From Symbiodinium natans (Eukaryota > Sar > Dinophyceae > Suessiales > Symbiodiniaceae), in contig CAJNDS010000322.1 of the NCBI GenBank assembly GCA_905221605.1, forward strand, positions 1 to 64,000: a stretch of 64,000 nt of DNA. The letters run 5' to 3'. Below the pieces are notes generated by a model, which was not told the origin of the DNA, did no database searches, and saw nothing but the letters and a program-made list of their open reading frames with translations. The position numbers were made by a program, and so were the translations under genes. Of this stretch, positions 34,753 through 45,750 are shown one piece after another. How positions within the stretch are numbered: position 1 is the first letter of the stretch; each line of letters starts with the position of its first letter.

Positions 34753-35419
34753 CTCCCCAACAGCGCTTTTTGAGGTTTTAGGGTTTAGGGTTTAGAGTTT
34801 AGGGTTTAGGGCCTTTGGAGGTTTTAGGGTCTTGTCATGCGCCTCAAAGCTTGCTGGTTCTTGGTAGGGAGTTCGAGAGTTTTCTTTTTTTTTGGGGGGG
34901 GGGGAAGGGGAAGGGGAAGGGGAAGGGGGGAAGTGGGGAAGGGGGGAAGTGGGGAAGGGGGGCGAACGGGCGAGGGGGCCTCTTTTCGGTGCTTGCCTGC
35001 GTTTAGAGCGTTTGGGGCCTCTAGGGCTCCTGGAAGCTTTCCTGACGGGGAGGGCCCTGCTAAGCCAGCATCCCAGCGCAAGATACTTGACCAAAGTGCT
35101 TGAAGACCTGACGAGCTTCTTGAAAGCCCCCCTAAACCCTAAACCCTAAACCGTACAGCCGAAAGCCTAAAGCCTAAAGCCTAAAGCCTAAACCCTAAAC
35201 CCTAAACCCTAAACCCGATCACAAGTGCCGTCTTTTCTCGCTGTGCTGCCCACGGAAGAGGCGCTTCGCCTCTCGTTTGGGCGTTGAAGGGCCCGTGGAG
35301 CGGCTTTTGTCCAGACCCACCTAGACCCTACAAACCCTCAACCCTAAACCCTCTAAAACCCTCATCCCTAAACCCTAAACCCTAAAAACACTTAACCCGA
35401 AAAAACTGTGTAGCTGTGA

Positions 35420-35734
35420 GAGCAGGGACAGAAATCTCAACCAGCTCGCTTCTGCGCTCCTGGAGTTTGAGATCCTCCTCCTTCCTACCCCCGATGCCCT
35501 AGTAACGCTCGTTCTTTGGGGCTTTGGGGTCAGAGAATAGGGTTTTAGGCTGCAGGGCCCATCTCTCTTGCAGGGATGGAACCGTCTAGGTGCCAGAATC
35601 ATCGAAACTGTCTTCTGAAACGAGGGAGGAGGATCTTTTTGGCGAGGGGAGGGTGGCTCTTACTGGCTTCGGTCATCGAGGTGTCGCGGCGTCCAGTAGA
35701 GCAGGTAGCAGGGCGTGATGTCAGTGAGATGCTC
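35420..35734 (-). CDS. Two-exon chain, unknown protein
   Basis: Exon 35734-35664 (after ggcag|) encodes EHLTDITPCYLLYWTPRHL, then DDRSQ, and ends at agcca|gtaaga in phase 2. Exon 35484 to about 35.42 kb (after gggtag|) continues in phase with KEEDLKLQERRSELVEIS. The 179-nt intron between them contains no long telomere array. An upstream island at 35.90-35.82 kb may be a further exon. No family recognised. Confidence 0.4.
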
Positions 35735-36321
35735 CTGCCATCCATCAACGAGCCAATACCCCCAAAGCCCCAGCTTTAGGACTTCTAAGGTTTGGGGGGG
35801 GGGGGGGGGGAGTGGGGCTTGATCTTTTGGGCTTCCTGGCCTCGATTCAAACATCAATTCTGGCAGCACACCCCGCCCCTGTGCCATCCTGGCTGAAGAA
35901 ACCAAACGCGGAGCTTGAGACCCTTTCCCTTGGGAAAGGGCCTCTACTGCTTCCTTCTGGGGCTTAGAAGGTTCAAGGTTAGGGTTTTCAAGGGTCGGGG
36001 GCCTGTAGGGTTCAGAAGTTTGGGGGTTTGGGGTTTAGAGACGGTAGGAGACAGCTCCACAACAAGCGCGGTGTGGAGCCACATTTTTCGTCTCTCCTCG
36101 GCGCTTCTTCAGCACTGGTGCTTTCGAATGAAGCCTCGGGGGGAAGGCCATGCGATTTTTTGGGGCTTCGGGTTTTGGGGCTTACAAGGCTGAGGGAGAG
36201 CCTAAACCCTACAAACCCTACAACCCCTACTTGTAAACCTGAAACACCCTATAAGCCCGAAAAAAAAAATCACCACCCCCCCCCCCCCCCCCCCCAAACA
36301 AAACCTGTAAACCTCAAAATA

Positions 36322-36860
36322 TTAACTAGAAAATACCGATTTAAAAAAAACCTTAAAACCCTCAACCCTGCTATCGAGCACACTCTGGGGGGCGCTCTTT
36401 TCGGCCTCCGAGTCAGGCACAAGTGAGCCCCATCGCCGAGGCTCCGACCTCGACCGCACTGCTCGAAGGCAGGTCTCCAAGAGGGTGTTCGGGCCCAGTG
36501 GAGGAAGTTCTCTAGAAAGCCCAGGCATTCACTTCAAGAATGTCACCTGGAGCTGAGAGCTGCACTTTTGCCGGGTGCCTCATGAGTCGAGGATGCTTCG
36601 CAGATCCCGACCGATGCCTGGAAGTCACTTGTGAAATCGTCGACTTGCCCTCGGCGCAGAGTTTTTGGCCTTCGCCACAGAAGAACAGGATGCTGCACAG
36701 CAAGCCAAGAGCATTTCCCAGATCCAGCCGTTGTACTGCAGTCGCAGCAGAGCGTAGGCCGGAGCTCGGGCTCCGCCATGTCTAACGGGGAAGCCACCAA
36801 AGAGGCCTCCTGCCATGCCTGCAAAGGCCTGCAAAGGCCAGCTCATCCAGCTTCGACAGC
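36322..36860 (-). other. Possible additional exons downstream of the PPPDE gene
   Basis: Minus frames contain MPGLSRELPPLGPNTLLET (36528-36322) and AGMAGGLFGGFPVRHGG (36846-36625). They could be 3' exons or a neighbouring gene. The splice structure is not resolved. A C run lies at 36277-36295 just outside. Confidence 0.25.
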
Positions 36861-36865
36861 CGATG

Positions 36866-38185
36866 TCAGAGTATACGTAGCCATCGTGCCGCCAGCTGAA
36901 TTACCCTGTTTTCCAGGACCACCTCATGTTGCAGCAAGATATCTTCCGGCAGGGACTGATCCTGCAAGAAGCGGCGCATCAAGTCTGAGAAGTGGTTGCA
37001 GTTGTTCCACAATAGGTGGTACGATTCCTCTGCGAAGTCTTGTCGACAAGACTTCACAAAATGACATGTTTCAAGTCTCGTCTTGGACGTGTAGCCCAGA
37101 AACCTCTTCTCGTGAACTTTTCCCCACGCTGTCTTCTCGGCACCCTGCGTGCAACAAGGGACGCCGTCCAAATAGTACTCGACAAGTCTTGCCCCCCAGT
37201 CCACCACAATCGAGGTGTGCCAGATCCCCTTTATGTGGGAGCCAAAGATCCAAGGGGACCAGCGAGCTGCCACTCCCTCCGTGAGGTCATACATGTAAAG
37301 CCAAACGGGGGCGTCATCAGGGCTGCTCAAGCTGCCAGGGTGGTGAGGTCCGCGGTCGAAAGGAGGCGAACGTTCAAGATTGTCCGACTGACACTGCGGC
37401 TGCTGAACCACATTGAGCTGGGAACTAGAATCATCGCTCTGCTGCGTTGGAAGGCCAGTGACCAGCAGCTTCAGCTCATGCTCATTGTAGGCTTCTGCCA
37501 CATAGCCGTTCATGGATTCAGACATGATAGCCACCTCAGCTAGCCTTTCGGCAGCCTTTGCTTCCTGCAACACCCGCGCCGCCGCATCCTCCTGCTCAGC
37601 TGGCCGGGCAGAAGCAGGCCTGACCGGATTCGCCATCTCGGGTGTCAAGACGCCCTCCTGCGGCTCTTCCTGCCTTCGAGGCGTGCATGGAGCTTCGACA
37701 TCCTCGAGCAACTCGGCTTGAATGTTCATCGCGTCAGCCTCCGCCTGGGTCAGGCTCCAGTTTCCCTCATACTCTTGCAGGATACTTGCATCACTGGACT
37801 TTTGGCAGTCCTGAGTGGAAAGCTCGCTGCCCAAACCAAGCCAACCCTCGTCATCGTCAGTACTGTCCATGCTGTGCGAAACCAGCAACGCCTTTGCACC
37901 TTCAAGCCGAAGCTCCTGCGTCGCATCTGTGCGCGAAGGCAGCGATGCCACCTCGTTTCTGTGGCCAGAGTCAGCAGGCAGCTTGTGCAGCTGGCCTGCT
38001 GATCGCCCGTCTGCTGACTGGAATAGGGACTGAAGCCTGACCAAGAGCTCCACCTTCGTCTGCGCCAGAACCTCGTCAACCACCTCCTGTATCTCGCCCC
38101 TCGCCTGGGCCAAAACCTCGTCAACCACCTCCCTGACCTCGGCCTCGAAGCCAGACAATACTGACTTGGCCATGGCGTCGAACAT
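36866..38185 (-). CDS. PPPDE (DeSI-like) isopeptidase-domain protein
   Basis: The ATG at 38185 opens a single uninterrupted 439-codon frame. The C-terminal part (about 293-415) matches the PPPDE thiol isopeptidase fold: VWLYMYDLTEG at 294-304, GIWHTSIVV at 320-328 with H323 as the expected catalytic His, and NNCNHFSDLM at 394-403 with C396 as the expected nucleophile, followed by the LPEDI-type end. PPPDE proteins remove SUMO or ubiquitin-like modifiers. The N-terminal 290 residues are not family-specific. They contain a tandem helix duplication (EVVDEVLAQ at 19-27 and 34-42), an acidic middle and an Ala/Glu-rich helix near 195-230. Both catalytic residues are present, so it may be active. 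The lack of introns contrasts with its neighbours and could reflect retroposition. Substrate unknown. Confidence 0.8.
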   Translation of the reverse strand: MFDAMAKSVLSGFEAEVREVVDEVLAQARGEIQEVVDEVLAQTKVELLVRLQSLFQSADGRSAGQLHKLPADSGHRNEVASLPSRTDATQELRLEGAKALLVSHSMDSTDDDEGWLGLGSELSTQDCQKSSDASILQEYEGNWSLTQAEADAMNIQAELLEDVEAPCTPRRQEEPQEGVLTPEMANPVRPASARPAEQEDAAARVLQEAKAAERLAEVAIMSESMNGYVAEAYNEHELKLLVTGLPTQQSDDSSSQLNVVQQPQCQSDNLERSPPFDRGPHHPGSLSSPDDAPVWLYMYDLTEGVAARWSPWIFGSHIKGIWHTSIVVDWGARLVEYYLDGVPCCTQGAEKTAWGKVHEKRFLGYTSKTRLETCHFVKSCRQDFAEESYHLLWNNCNHFSDLMRRFLQDQSLPEDILLQHEVVLENRVIQLAARWLRIL

Positions 38186-38593
38186 CGTCGAACTCCAAGA
38201 ATCTAAGAATCTTCAGGTTCCCACTTGTGAAAGCGGCCGTTTGCCGGGAATTTTCCGATGACTTAGGCATTGATCGCTGAACCCTACACCGCAAACCCTA
38301 TCGGGCCCTGGGCTTACGGGAAGGCAAGGCAGGGATTACAGACTTAGGGCATTTGGTTTCAGGGAATACAAAGGGTTTAGGAGTTTAAGGCTTCTTTGGG
38401 CTTAGGGGTGGTTAGTCGGTCGCTTTGGGGGGCCTCCGGGCTTTGAGGGGCTTTTTTTATGTATTGAACCCTAAACCCTAAACCCTAACCCCTAAGCCCT
38501 AAGCCCTAAGCCCTAAGCCCTAAACCCTAAACCCTAAACCCTAAACACCCTTCACCCTTGTAACATCTGAGCAGGCCGCCAGCGGCCGTCAAC

Positions 38594-40798
38594 TCAGTCG
38601 TTGTCTTTGCGGCCTTTCCTGGGAGAGATCAGAGCGGTCACGGCGACCGCTGGCTTCTTTGTAGGGTTCTTAGGGAGGTATCCAATATTCCCTACTACTC
38701 CCTAAGGCTCCCTAAGCTTCCCTACAGGTCCCCAGGTACCTACCCCCCATGAACTCCCCTCCCTTAAGAATCCCATCGCTTCCCATGCTTCTGCTTTCAG
38801 CCTCCCCATGGCCTTCCCAAAGCCACCCATTTGAGCCACCCATTTAAAGACACGGAAAGATGCCTAAGTGTTGGGATGTTCCCTTATACGAACAGCTGGG
38901 GATTATAATAGGGGGGGGGGGGGGACGATAATCCCCATTAAGGACTGGTAGTATAAAGGGAAGCATCCCCACCTAAGTCTTGCAAGCCAAAGAGTTGAGG
39001 GTTGTGGGGGTAAAGGTCTTGGGGTCAGGGACCCTGAATCCTAAACCCGAAGACGAAGCCACGAGGCCCCCATGACCCCTCTGCGCGAGCCACCCACAGC
39101 GTGCAGAAGCGCATGCCGAAACCATGCTTTGTGGCTTCTGCGATAGTTACCCAAGCAGAGGTCTTAGGTAACCTGCACAAATGAAAACCCTAAACCCTAA
39201 ACCCTATAAACCCTAAACCCTAAACCCTTGGCTAATGCCCCCGCCCACTTGCCCAGCCTCCGCAGGCGCTCCAGGGCAGCTTGTTGCCGATCGCCTGCTT
39301 GAGGAGGACGCTTGGCCCCTAAACCCGAAACGTAGAATCAGAATCCCTTAAACACCCCCTGAACCCCCCCCTAAAACCCCGCTGAAACCCCGTAAAGCCG
39401 CCTAAAAGCCCCCCGAAAAACCCGAAAATAGTTTTGAGAAGACCTCCCTTAAACCCCCTAAGCCGTTGGCCTTTGGAGCTCTGTGCCGGCACTTTCGCAG
39501 CGGGGGCGTCGCCCGACCGGCCTTCGGCGAAGCGGGTTTAGGGTTTAGGGTTTAGGGTCTAGGGTTTAGTAATTTAGGGTTTAGGGTTTAGGGTTTAGGG
39601 TTTAGGGTGCAGGGTTTAGGGTTTAGGGTTTAGGGTGCAGGGTTTAGGGCTTAGGCGGATTGGAGTTGGGGCGTGCTTGGTTCAGAACCCTTCTTAGGGT
39701 AATTTCACCCTGCACAATTTCAAGGGCCCTTTAAAGGAGGTTGGGGACCGTATTAATAAAAGGCCCATGAAACTACCCTTAGAACCCTCGACCCAAGAGT
39801 AGCCTAGGAACAAGAAGGGTGCCCTTTTTGGTTTACAGGGGCTTGTAAGGGAACCTAACCCCCCCCCCCCCAAAAAAAAAAAAGGCAATAACGGCCTACT
39901 CTGGGTCCAATAGAGCCTTTTCTTGCGATGATCTACAGAAAATGACTCTGAGGGCTTTGGTTTTGGGTTTTAGGGCCTAAGCGGGCTTAGGGTCCAGGAT
40001 TAGGGGATTTTGGGCTAGGTCATCTTCGGTCTTCAAGGACTACCTTTAAGCAGCCAGGTCTTGTACCAGGACGCAATCATGGAGAAACACCCGCTGTGCC
40101 GAGGCGTGGGCGCTTCTTCTTCCGCCCGAAGTCGTCGTACTCCTCTTCGAGGGTTTTAGGGTTTAGGGTTTAGGGTTTAAGGTTTAGGGTTTAGGGTTTA
40201 GGGTTTAGGGTTTAGGAATGAGGGTATCTTTAAAGGCCCTGCTTCACACTCTCGCTCGCTGGCCCAGAGCCCGGCCCGCGAAGTAGGATTGCCAGGCTTA
40301 GGTAACCCCAAGACCCTGATCCCTAACCCCTAACCAAACAGACCCACAAACCCTAAACCCTAAACCCTGAACCCTGAACCCTCAACCCTAAACCCTGAAC
40401 CCTAAACCCTAAACCCGCTGAGGTGTCCCACAGAAGTTCCCCTGGCTAAGAGCGCGCCCACGGCTCCTCTCCGTCGCTGTTCCACTCCTCAGGAACAGCA
40501 TTTGGGGGGGGGGGGGGGGGTGGGGAGGGGTGGGTTTAGTTTAGGGTTAAGGGTTAAGCGTTAAGGGTTAAGGGTTAAGGGAGGGCTAAGGGTTAAGGGT
40601 TTAGGGTTTAGGGTTTAGGGTTTAGGGTTTAGGGTTTAGGGTTTATATAGGGTTTAGGGTTTAAGGATTGGGCCCTTTCGGGCGTAACGCCTGAACCCTC
40701 AAAGGGATGAAGGTTGAGGCCACGTAGGGCATAGGGGCAAGCCCATGTGGGTGTGGTGTATACAGCGGTTCCCTGTCTCCATGTGGGTTGTAGAAAAT
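38594..40798 (-). CDS. Five-exon lysine-rich C-terminal gene with telomere-filled introns (5' end missing)
   Basis: Exons 40798-40724, 40487-40467, 40142-40112, 39294-39249 and 38618-38594 (TGA) join in phases 0, 0, 1 and 2 without a break. The encoded tail runs FYNPHGDREPLY, TPHPHGLAPMPY, EWNSDGEEYDDFGRKKK, RDRQQAALERLRRLG and KKGRKDND-stop. Donors are gt (tac|gtggcc), ga (gag|gagccg), gc (aagc|gcccac) and gt (gcaa|gtgggc). Acceptors are ctgag, gaagag, aagcag and cccag. Introns are 236, 324, 817 and 630 nt and consist largely of ttaggg/ccctaa blocks. The 21-nt and 25-nt exons are very small. The composition resembles the charged tail of an RNA-binding or nuclear protein, but I do not recognise it. 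Upstream exons should lie above 40.8 kb. Confidence 0.45.
38873..38965. repeat. Small inverted-repeat element, copy B of a dispersed family
   Basis: Left end tgggatgttcccttatac, right end gtataaagggaagcatccc, with a G run inside. The left end and the following gaacagc are shared with 27.35 kb. Confidence 0.55.
39538..39655 (+). repeat. TTTAGGG block with gtgcaggg variants
   Basis: About 14 heptamers with occasional substituted units. Confidence 0.95.
40155..40215 (+). repeat. TTTAGGG block inside an intron of the 38.6-40.8 kb gene model
   Basis: About eight copies, within intron 40466-40143. Confidence 0.95.
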
Positions 40799-41569
40799 CT
40801 TGGGTGGAACAAACCCTAAACCCTAAACCCTAAACCCTAAACCCTACCCTAAACCCTAAACCCTAAACCCTAAACAAAAAAAACCTTAAACCCTAAACCC
40901 AAATCCTCAGACTTCGGGCTGAGATGCTTGTGAAACTTATCGTCAGTAAGGTTCTGGGATTGCGGTTTCTTAGTTGTCCAAAACAGCCCTTGGAACCCCA
41001 AAAGGCCCTGGAACTTGCCCTAAACCCTAAACCCGAAACCCTCAGGGCCAGGACAAATAGAACTTGTATGTGGTTCCCTGAGAACTTGCCATTTCGAGTG
41101 GCTGCTATGATCCTTCAATTTCTCAGAGCTCGCATGCTCGATGGGCTACAATAATCCCTAAACCCTAAGCCCTAAACCCTGAACCCTAAACCCTAAACCC
41201 TAAACCCTATACCCTAAAGACCAAAAGGCTCCCTCCCCCCGCCTTCTCCCTGCCGCTGCACTCCCCCTACCCCCGCAAAACCAAAACCACCCAAAACGAA
41301 GTTGGAAACATAAAAAACCAAACCCGGCAAAACCTACCAAAAAACCCGGAAAAACCTGACAAAACTCCGCACACAGACCCTACACAATTTCTACAAACCC
41401 TAAACCCCCAAACCCCAAACCCCAAAACCCCAAAACCCCAAACCGGGCCAAACCCCAAACCCTAAACCCCCAAACCGAGGATGTGAGCCGCGTAAAGGCT
41501 GCCGTGGGGCTCGGCGATCGTCCTCGCTCTGGCGCTCCTGCGGAGATGTTTTGAAGCCCTTGAGGCCTA

Positions 41570-41850
41570 GGTTTAGGGGTTTAGGGGTTTAGGGGTTTAG
41601 GGGTTTAGGGGTTTAGGGGTTTAGGGGTTTAGGGGTTTAGGGGTTTAGGGGTTTAGGGGTTTAGGGGTTAGGGGTTTAGGGGTTTAGGGGTTTAGGGGTT
41701 TAGGGGTTTAGGGGATTAGGGGTTTAGGGGTTTAGGGGTTTAGGGGTTTAGGGGTTTAGGGGTAGGGGTTTAGGGGTTTAGGGGTTTAGGGGTTTAGGGG
41801 TTTAGGGGTTTAGGGGTTTAGGGGTTTAGGGGTTTAGGGGTTTAGGGTTT
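41570..41850 (+). repeat. (TTTAGGGG)n octamer array, about 34 copies
   Basis: A homogeneous octamer with three slips (ttaggggt, attagggg, taggggt), then reversion to TTTAGGG. Confidence 0.97.
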
Positions 41851-42059
41851 AGGGTTAAGGGCTTGGGGTTTAGGGTTGAGGGCTTAGACTTGAGAGCTTT
41901 GTGTTGTAAGGGTATTGCAGTTTTACCGTTTCGGCCTCGAGGGTTCAACAAACGCCTGCATATGGGGCGGTTGACCTAGCTTTGGGCCTCTGTAAAACCT
42001 CCGAAATGAAAGGAATACACTGATTCCACGATCAATTGAAGCCAAGTCCACGTGAGTTT

Positions 42060-42140
42060 CTAGTACCCTAAACCCTAAACCCTAAACCCTAAACCCTAAA
42101 CCCTAAACCCTAAACCCTAAACCCTAAACCCTAAACCCGG
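42060..42140 (-). repeat. (CCCTAAA)n array
   Basis: About 11 perfect copies directly downstream (minus sense) of a candidate exon. Confidence 0.97.
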
Positions 42141-42155
42141 TCAGGGCACAGTAGT

Positions 42156-42245
42156 TCACGCCACCAAGTTATCCAGCAGGCGGTCGATTTTCGACATGCC
42201 CCCGATCCGTTTCATGAGATTTCGGAGCTTGGAAAGTCCAGCGTC
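42156..42245 (-). CDS. Candidate 30-codon exon (LRNLMKRIGGMSKIDRLLDNL)
   Basis: After gctcag|, the frame reads LSKLRNLMKRIGGMSKI, then DRLLDNLVA to a TGA. An internal donor (aacttg|gtggcg) would make it a non-terminal exon. The amphipathic helix-like composition is convincing, but the family is not identified. Confidence 0.4.
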   Translation of the reverse strand, partial: DAGLSKLRNLMKRIGGMSKIDRLLDNLVA

Positions 42246-42249
42246 CTGA

Positions 42250-42430
42250 GCCCTAAACACCCCAAACCCCAAAACCCTAAACCCCAAACCCTAAACCCCA
42301 AACCCTAAACCCTAAACCGCAAACCCTAAACCCCAAACCCCAAACCCCAAAACCCTAAACCCTAAACCCCAAACCCTAAACCCCAAACCCTAAACCATAA
42401 ACCCCAAACCCTAAACCCCAAACCCTAATA
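42250..42430 (-). repeat. Mixed CCCTAAA / CCCCAAA block
   Basis: Alternating ccctaaa and ccccaaa units. In minus sense it is a G/T-rich intron-like stretch leading into gctcag. Confidence 0.95.
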
Positions 42431-42537
42431 AACCCTAGGATGTCGGCTCCTTCCAGCCGCCGCCTCGGCCAATCTCGCCTTCTTTGGCCCGAAGCCTCGG
42501 GCTTGCAGGAGTGTCAACCCCCCCCCCCCCCCCCCCG

Positions 42538-42605
42538 GGTTTAGGGTTTAGGGTTTAGGGTTTAGGGTTTAGGGTTTAGGGTTTAGGGTTTAGGGTTTAG
42601 GGTTG
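42538..42605 (+). repeat. TTTAGGG block preceded by a C run
   Basis: About ten copies after 19 C at 42519-42537. Confidence 0.97.
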
Positions 42606-42644
42606 TTTAAGGTTTAGGGCTTCAGTTGTATGGCGAACCCTCAC

Positions 42645-42719
42645 CCTTTGAGGAACTGCCTTCTGGAGCTCCTCCAAGTGGGACCTGAGTAGCCTTCTCT
42701 GGGTCCTTTAGTACGGCAC
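42645..42719 (-). CDS. Candidate exon
   Basis: After tgtaag|, phase 1, the frame reads VLKDPEKATQVPLGGAPEG, then SSSK and ends at tcaaagg|gtgagg. The good donor consensus supports it. Family unknown. Confidence 0.35.
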
Positions 42720-44059
42720 CTTACATACATGAGGGATTCGTAGGGTTTTGGTTTCAGGGTTTAGTTAGGGTTTAGGGTTTAGGGTTTAGGGTTTTGTGTT
42801 TTGGGTTTAGTTAGGGTTTAGGGTTTAGCTCCCAAAGGACCCTAAACCCGAAACCCGAAGAAAATTTGGAGAACTACCCATGTGCTCGGCGCGTGACGCA
42901 GAGAAGGATACTCAGGTTCAGGGGTTGTTTAGGGCTTCTTGTGGGGGTTCACGAAAATAAGGGACCCCAAATATGGACCCCAAATAGTAGGATTCTGGAC
43001 CCAAGAAGGTACACCCTACATAGGTTGGGGTTTCGAGGTTTGGGGGATCCAGGGTTCATAGGTCGTAGGAATGACACAGTCAGTGACTTAAAACCCAAAA
43101 CCGCCAGCGTCTTGATGGTCCTGCAACCTCCAGATCCGAACTTACAGGGAACGAGAAACCCTAACCCCAAACCCTAAACCCTAAACCCTAAACCCTACAC
43201 CCTAATTCAACCCTAAACCCTAATCCCTAACCCCTTAAAGCCATAAGCAACATTCTCCCCAACACTTGCAGTCCGAGAGCTCTCGGCGGGTTGCCCGCTG
43301 CTCCGGCCGGAGGATCTCACATTTACCTCAAGGGTCCCCGCAAGCTTGGACTAGGGTTTGGGGGGTTTAGGGTTTAGGGGTTAAGGCTCAGGAATCCCAT
43401 AGACAGAAAATAATCTTGAGTTGGGCCCCCTATCCCCTTCAGGCTAACTACGCTTACTTGCTGCGGGAGTTACGGGGCTGCAGGAGTTGGGGAGTGGGGG
43501 CGGGGGGGGGGTAGTATTACCCAAACAAGGGCACAACAAACTAGCTCAATTCAACGCTGCGTTTGAGTGATTTTTATCTGGGCATAGAAAGGGAGGCCTT
43601 CGACGTCCGACGTCCGAACTCTTAAGCCTATGGATGCAGACCCTACGAAAGTCGACCTTGTTCACTGCCCCGCTCTGGGCGGAGCATTCGGCCGCGGTGT
43701 TACTGACGAATCGAAAGGTAGTCAACCTGAACAAAAATGCCCAAGCAAGCGTTCTGGCTGCAAGGAGAGGCCAGCGTTGGCAGCCGCAAGAACGCAAACA
43801 TGTACCGATATTCCTTTTCCGAGGTCTAGAAACACCCTCAACCCTAAACCCTAAACCCTAAACCATCAACCCTAAACCCTAAACCCTAAACCCTAAACCA
43901 TCAACCCTAAACCCTAAACCCTAAACCCTGAACCCTGAACCCTGAACGCGAAATCCTAGACATGCCAGAGCGTGCACATGCGGCGATTCGGAGCCCAAAC
44001 TCCGCATCCTGGTTTTCATAACCCAAAGAACCCAAGTTTTGGGGCAACCCCAAACCCTA

Positions 44060-44170
44060 AACCCTAAACCCTAAACCCTAAACCCTGAACCCTGAACCCT
44101 AAACCCTAAACCCTAAACCCTAAACCCTAAACCCTAAACCCTAAACCCTAAACCCCAACCCTAAACCCGA
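44060..44170 (-). repeat. (CCCTAAA)n array with CCCTGAA units
   Basis: About 15 units. Confidence 0.97.
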
Positions 44171-44436
44171 ATCTCTGCATCAGAGCGTCTGCACCGCTGG
44201 TAGAATCCTGGCATGGCGGTATCCTGCAGGTGGGGGGGGGGGGGGGGGCTAAAGGTGGTACCCTAAACCCTAAACCCGAAACCCTAAACCCAAAACCCTA
44301 AACCCTAAACCCTAAACCCTAAAGGGTTTATAGGGCTCAGGGTTTAGGACTTTAAGGCCTGAGTGCTAAATCCCAACATCCGTGTGATCGCCCTAGAGCT
44401 GCGAAAGATGAAAGACGAGTCCCTGAAATGTCCGCA

Positions 44437-44458
44437 TGTGTGTGTGTGTGTGTGTGTT
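44437..44458. repeat. (TG)n microsatellite
   Basis: About 11 dinucleotides. Confidence 0.95.
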
Positions 44459-44627
44459 TGTGGATTCCACGCGTCCGATTCTTGCGTTGGCTGGCCGGGG
44501 TTCCTGAATCCTGAATTCTGATGCCTGAGTTTCTGCTCTTGTTTCCTGCGCTTTCGGCCTGGCTACGCCCGAATTGCAGCATTTGTGTTCGAATGCGTCC
44601 ACGTTCAAGATGTACATCCAGGCATAC

Positions 44628-44684
44628 GTCCATACATACATACATACATGTATGTATACATACATACATACATACATACATACA

Positions 44685-44718
<34 letters not shown>
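44628..44718. repeat. (CATA)n microsatellite
   Basis: About 20 tetranucleotides with one gtatgta interruption. Confidence 0.97.
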
Positions 44719-44734
44719 GATATATACGCACGAC

Positions 44735-44897
44735 ATGCAAGGATGCGTGGCATTTCTGTGGATGTCTGTTCCTTTGCTGGGATGCTTGTGCTAGGCAGCA
44801 CCAGATTCTCACTCCAGCTCAGACTGGGCGAAGACATGCTGCTGCCATTTCGACGAACATACAGGTTGAAAATGTTTGCCCGGGACGGGACCCCAAA
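44735..44897 (-). CDS. Candidate exon
   Basis: The minus frame reads FGVPSRANIFNLYVRRNGSS, then SLSWSENLVLPSTSIPAKE. Boundaries unresolved, family unknown. Confidence 0.3.
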
Positions 44898-45034
44898 GGT
44901 ACAACTCTAATCCCAAAGCCCTAAGCCCTCAGCCCTAAACCCCAAACCCCCAAACCCCCAAACCCGCAAACCCCCAAACCCCCAAACCCCCAAACCCCAA
45001 ACCCTAAACCCTGAACCCTAAACCCTAAACCGGA

Positions 45035-45110
45035 AGCTACCCAAAGGCGGCCCAGCTGCGCAGTTATCGCAGATCCACTCTGCCATGTCGCACCTGTGGC
45101 GTCCGGGTTC
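45035..45110 (-). CDS. Candidate exon with a W-x-C-x2-C motif
   Basis: The minus frame contains RCDMAEWICDNCAAGPPLG, which could be half of a small zinc finger. The second cysteine pair is not seen. It lies upstream of, and on the same strand as, the 40.8-38.6 kb gene. Confidence 0.3.
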
Positions 45111-45124
45111 TGCAGCGGCCCTTT

Positions 45125-45418
45125 TGGGTGTTTAGGGTTTAGGGTTAGGGTTTAGGGTTTAGGGTTTAGGGTTTAGGGTTTAGGGTTTAGGGTTTAGGGT
45201 TTAGGGTTTAGGGTTTAGGGTTTAGGGTTTAGGGTTTAGGGTTTAGGGTTTAGGGTTTAGGGTTTAGGGTTTAGGGTTTAGGGTTTAGGGTTTAGGGTTT
45301 AGGGTTTAGGGTTTAGCGTTTAGGGTTTAGGGCTTAGCGTTTAGGGTTTAGGGTTCGGGGTTCAGGGTTCAGGGTTTAGGGTTTGGGGTTTGGGTTTGGG
45401 GTTAGGGTTTAGGGTTTA
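45125..45418 (+). repeat. (TTTAGGG)n array, about 290 bp
   Basis: About 32 copies, then variants (tttagcg, ttcaggg, tttgggg). Confidence 0.98.
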
Positions 45419-45479
45419 GGTAGGTTCCTGACGGCTAAAAGTAAGGGGAAAACACATCAGGATGGCCGAAGAGCAGGAT

Positions 45480-45750
45480 GGCCGGGGAACTTCGACGAAG
45501 ACTCGGGATACCAACGGGCCGAGACGAAGTTCGACGAAGGCCGGGGGGCCGGGCGAAGGTTCGACGAAGGCCGGGAGGTTCGATGAAGGGGGAGGGGGTT
45601 CGACGAAGGCCGATACCAAAGGCCAAGACAAAGCCCGAAAAAAACGCGAGGGTTCGACGAAGGCTAAATGAACGCCGGAGGTTCGACGAAGGCCACAAGG
45701 GCCGGAAGGGGGGTTCGACGAAGGCCAAGGGTTTCGACGAAGGCTAGGGG
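45480..45750. repeat. ggttcgacgaaggcc minisatellite
   Basis: About ten irregularly spaced copies of ggttcgacgaaggc. Frames on both strands stay open. Confidence 0.85.

Noticed and set aside
44352-44924. Tyr/Val/Cys/Met-rich and Ile/His-rich frames
   Set aside because: Derived from the (CATA)n microsatellite; only the flanking island at 44.74-44.90 kb was kept, at low confidence.
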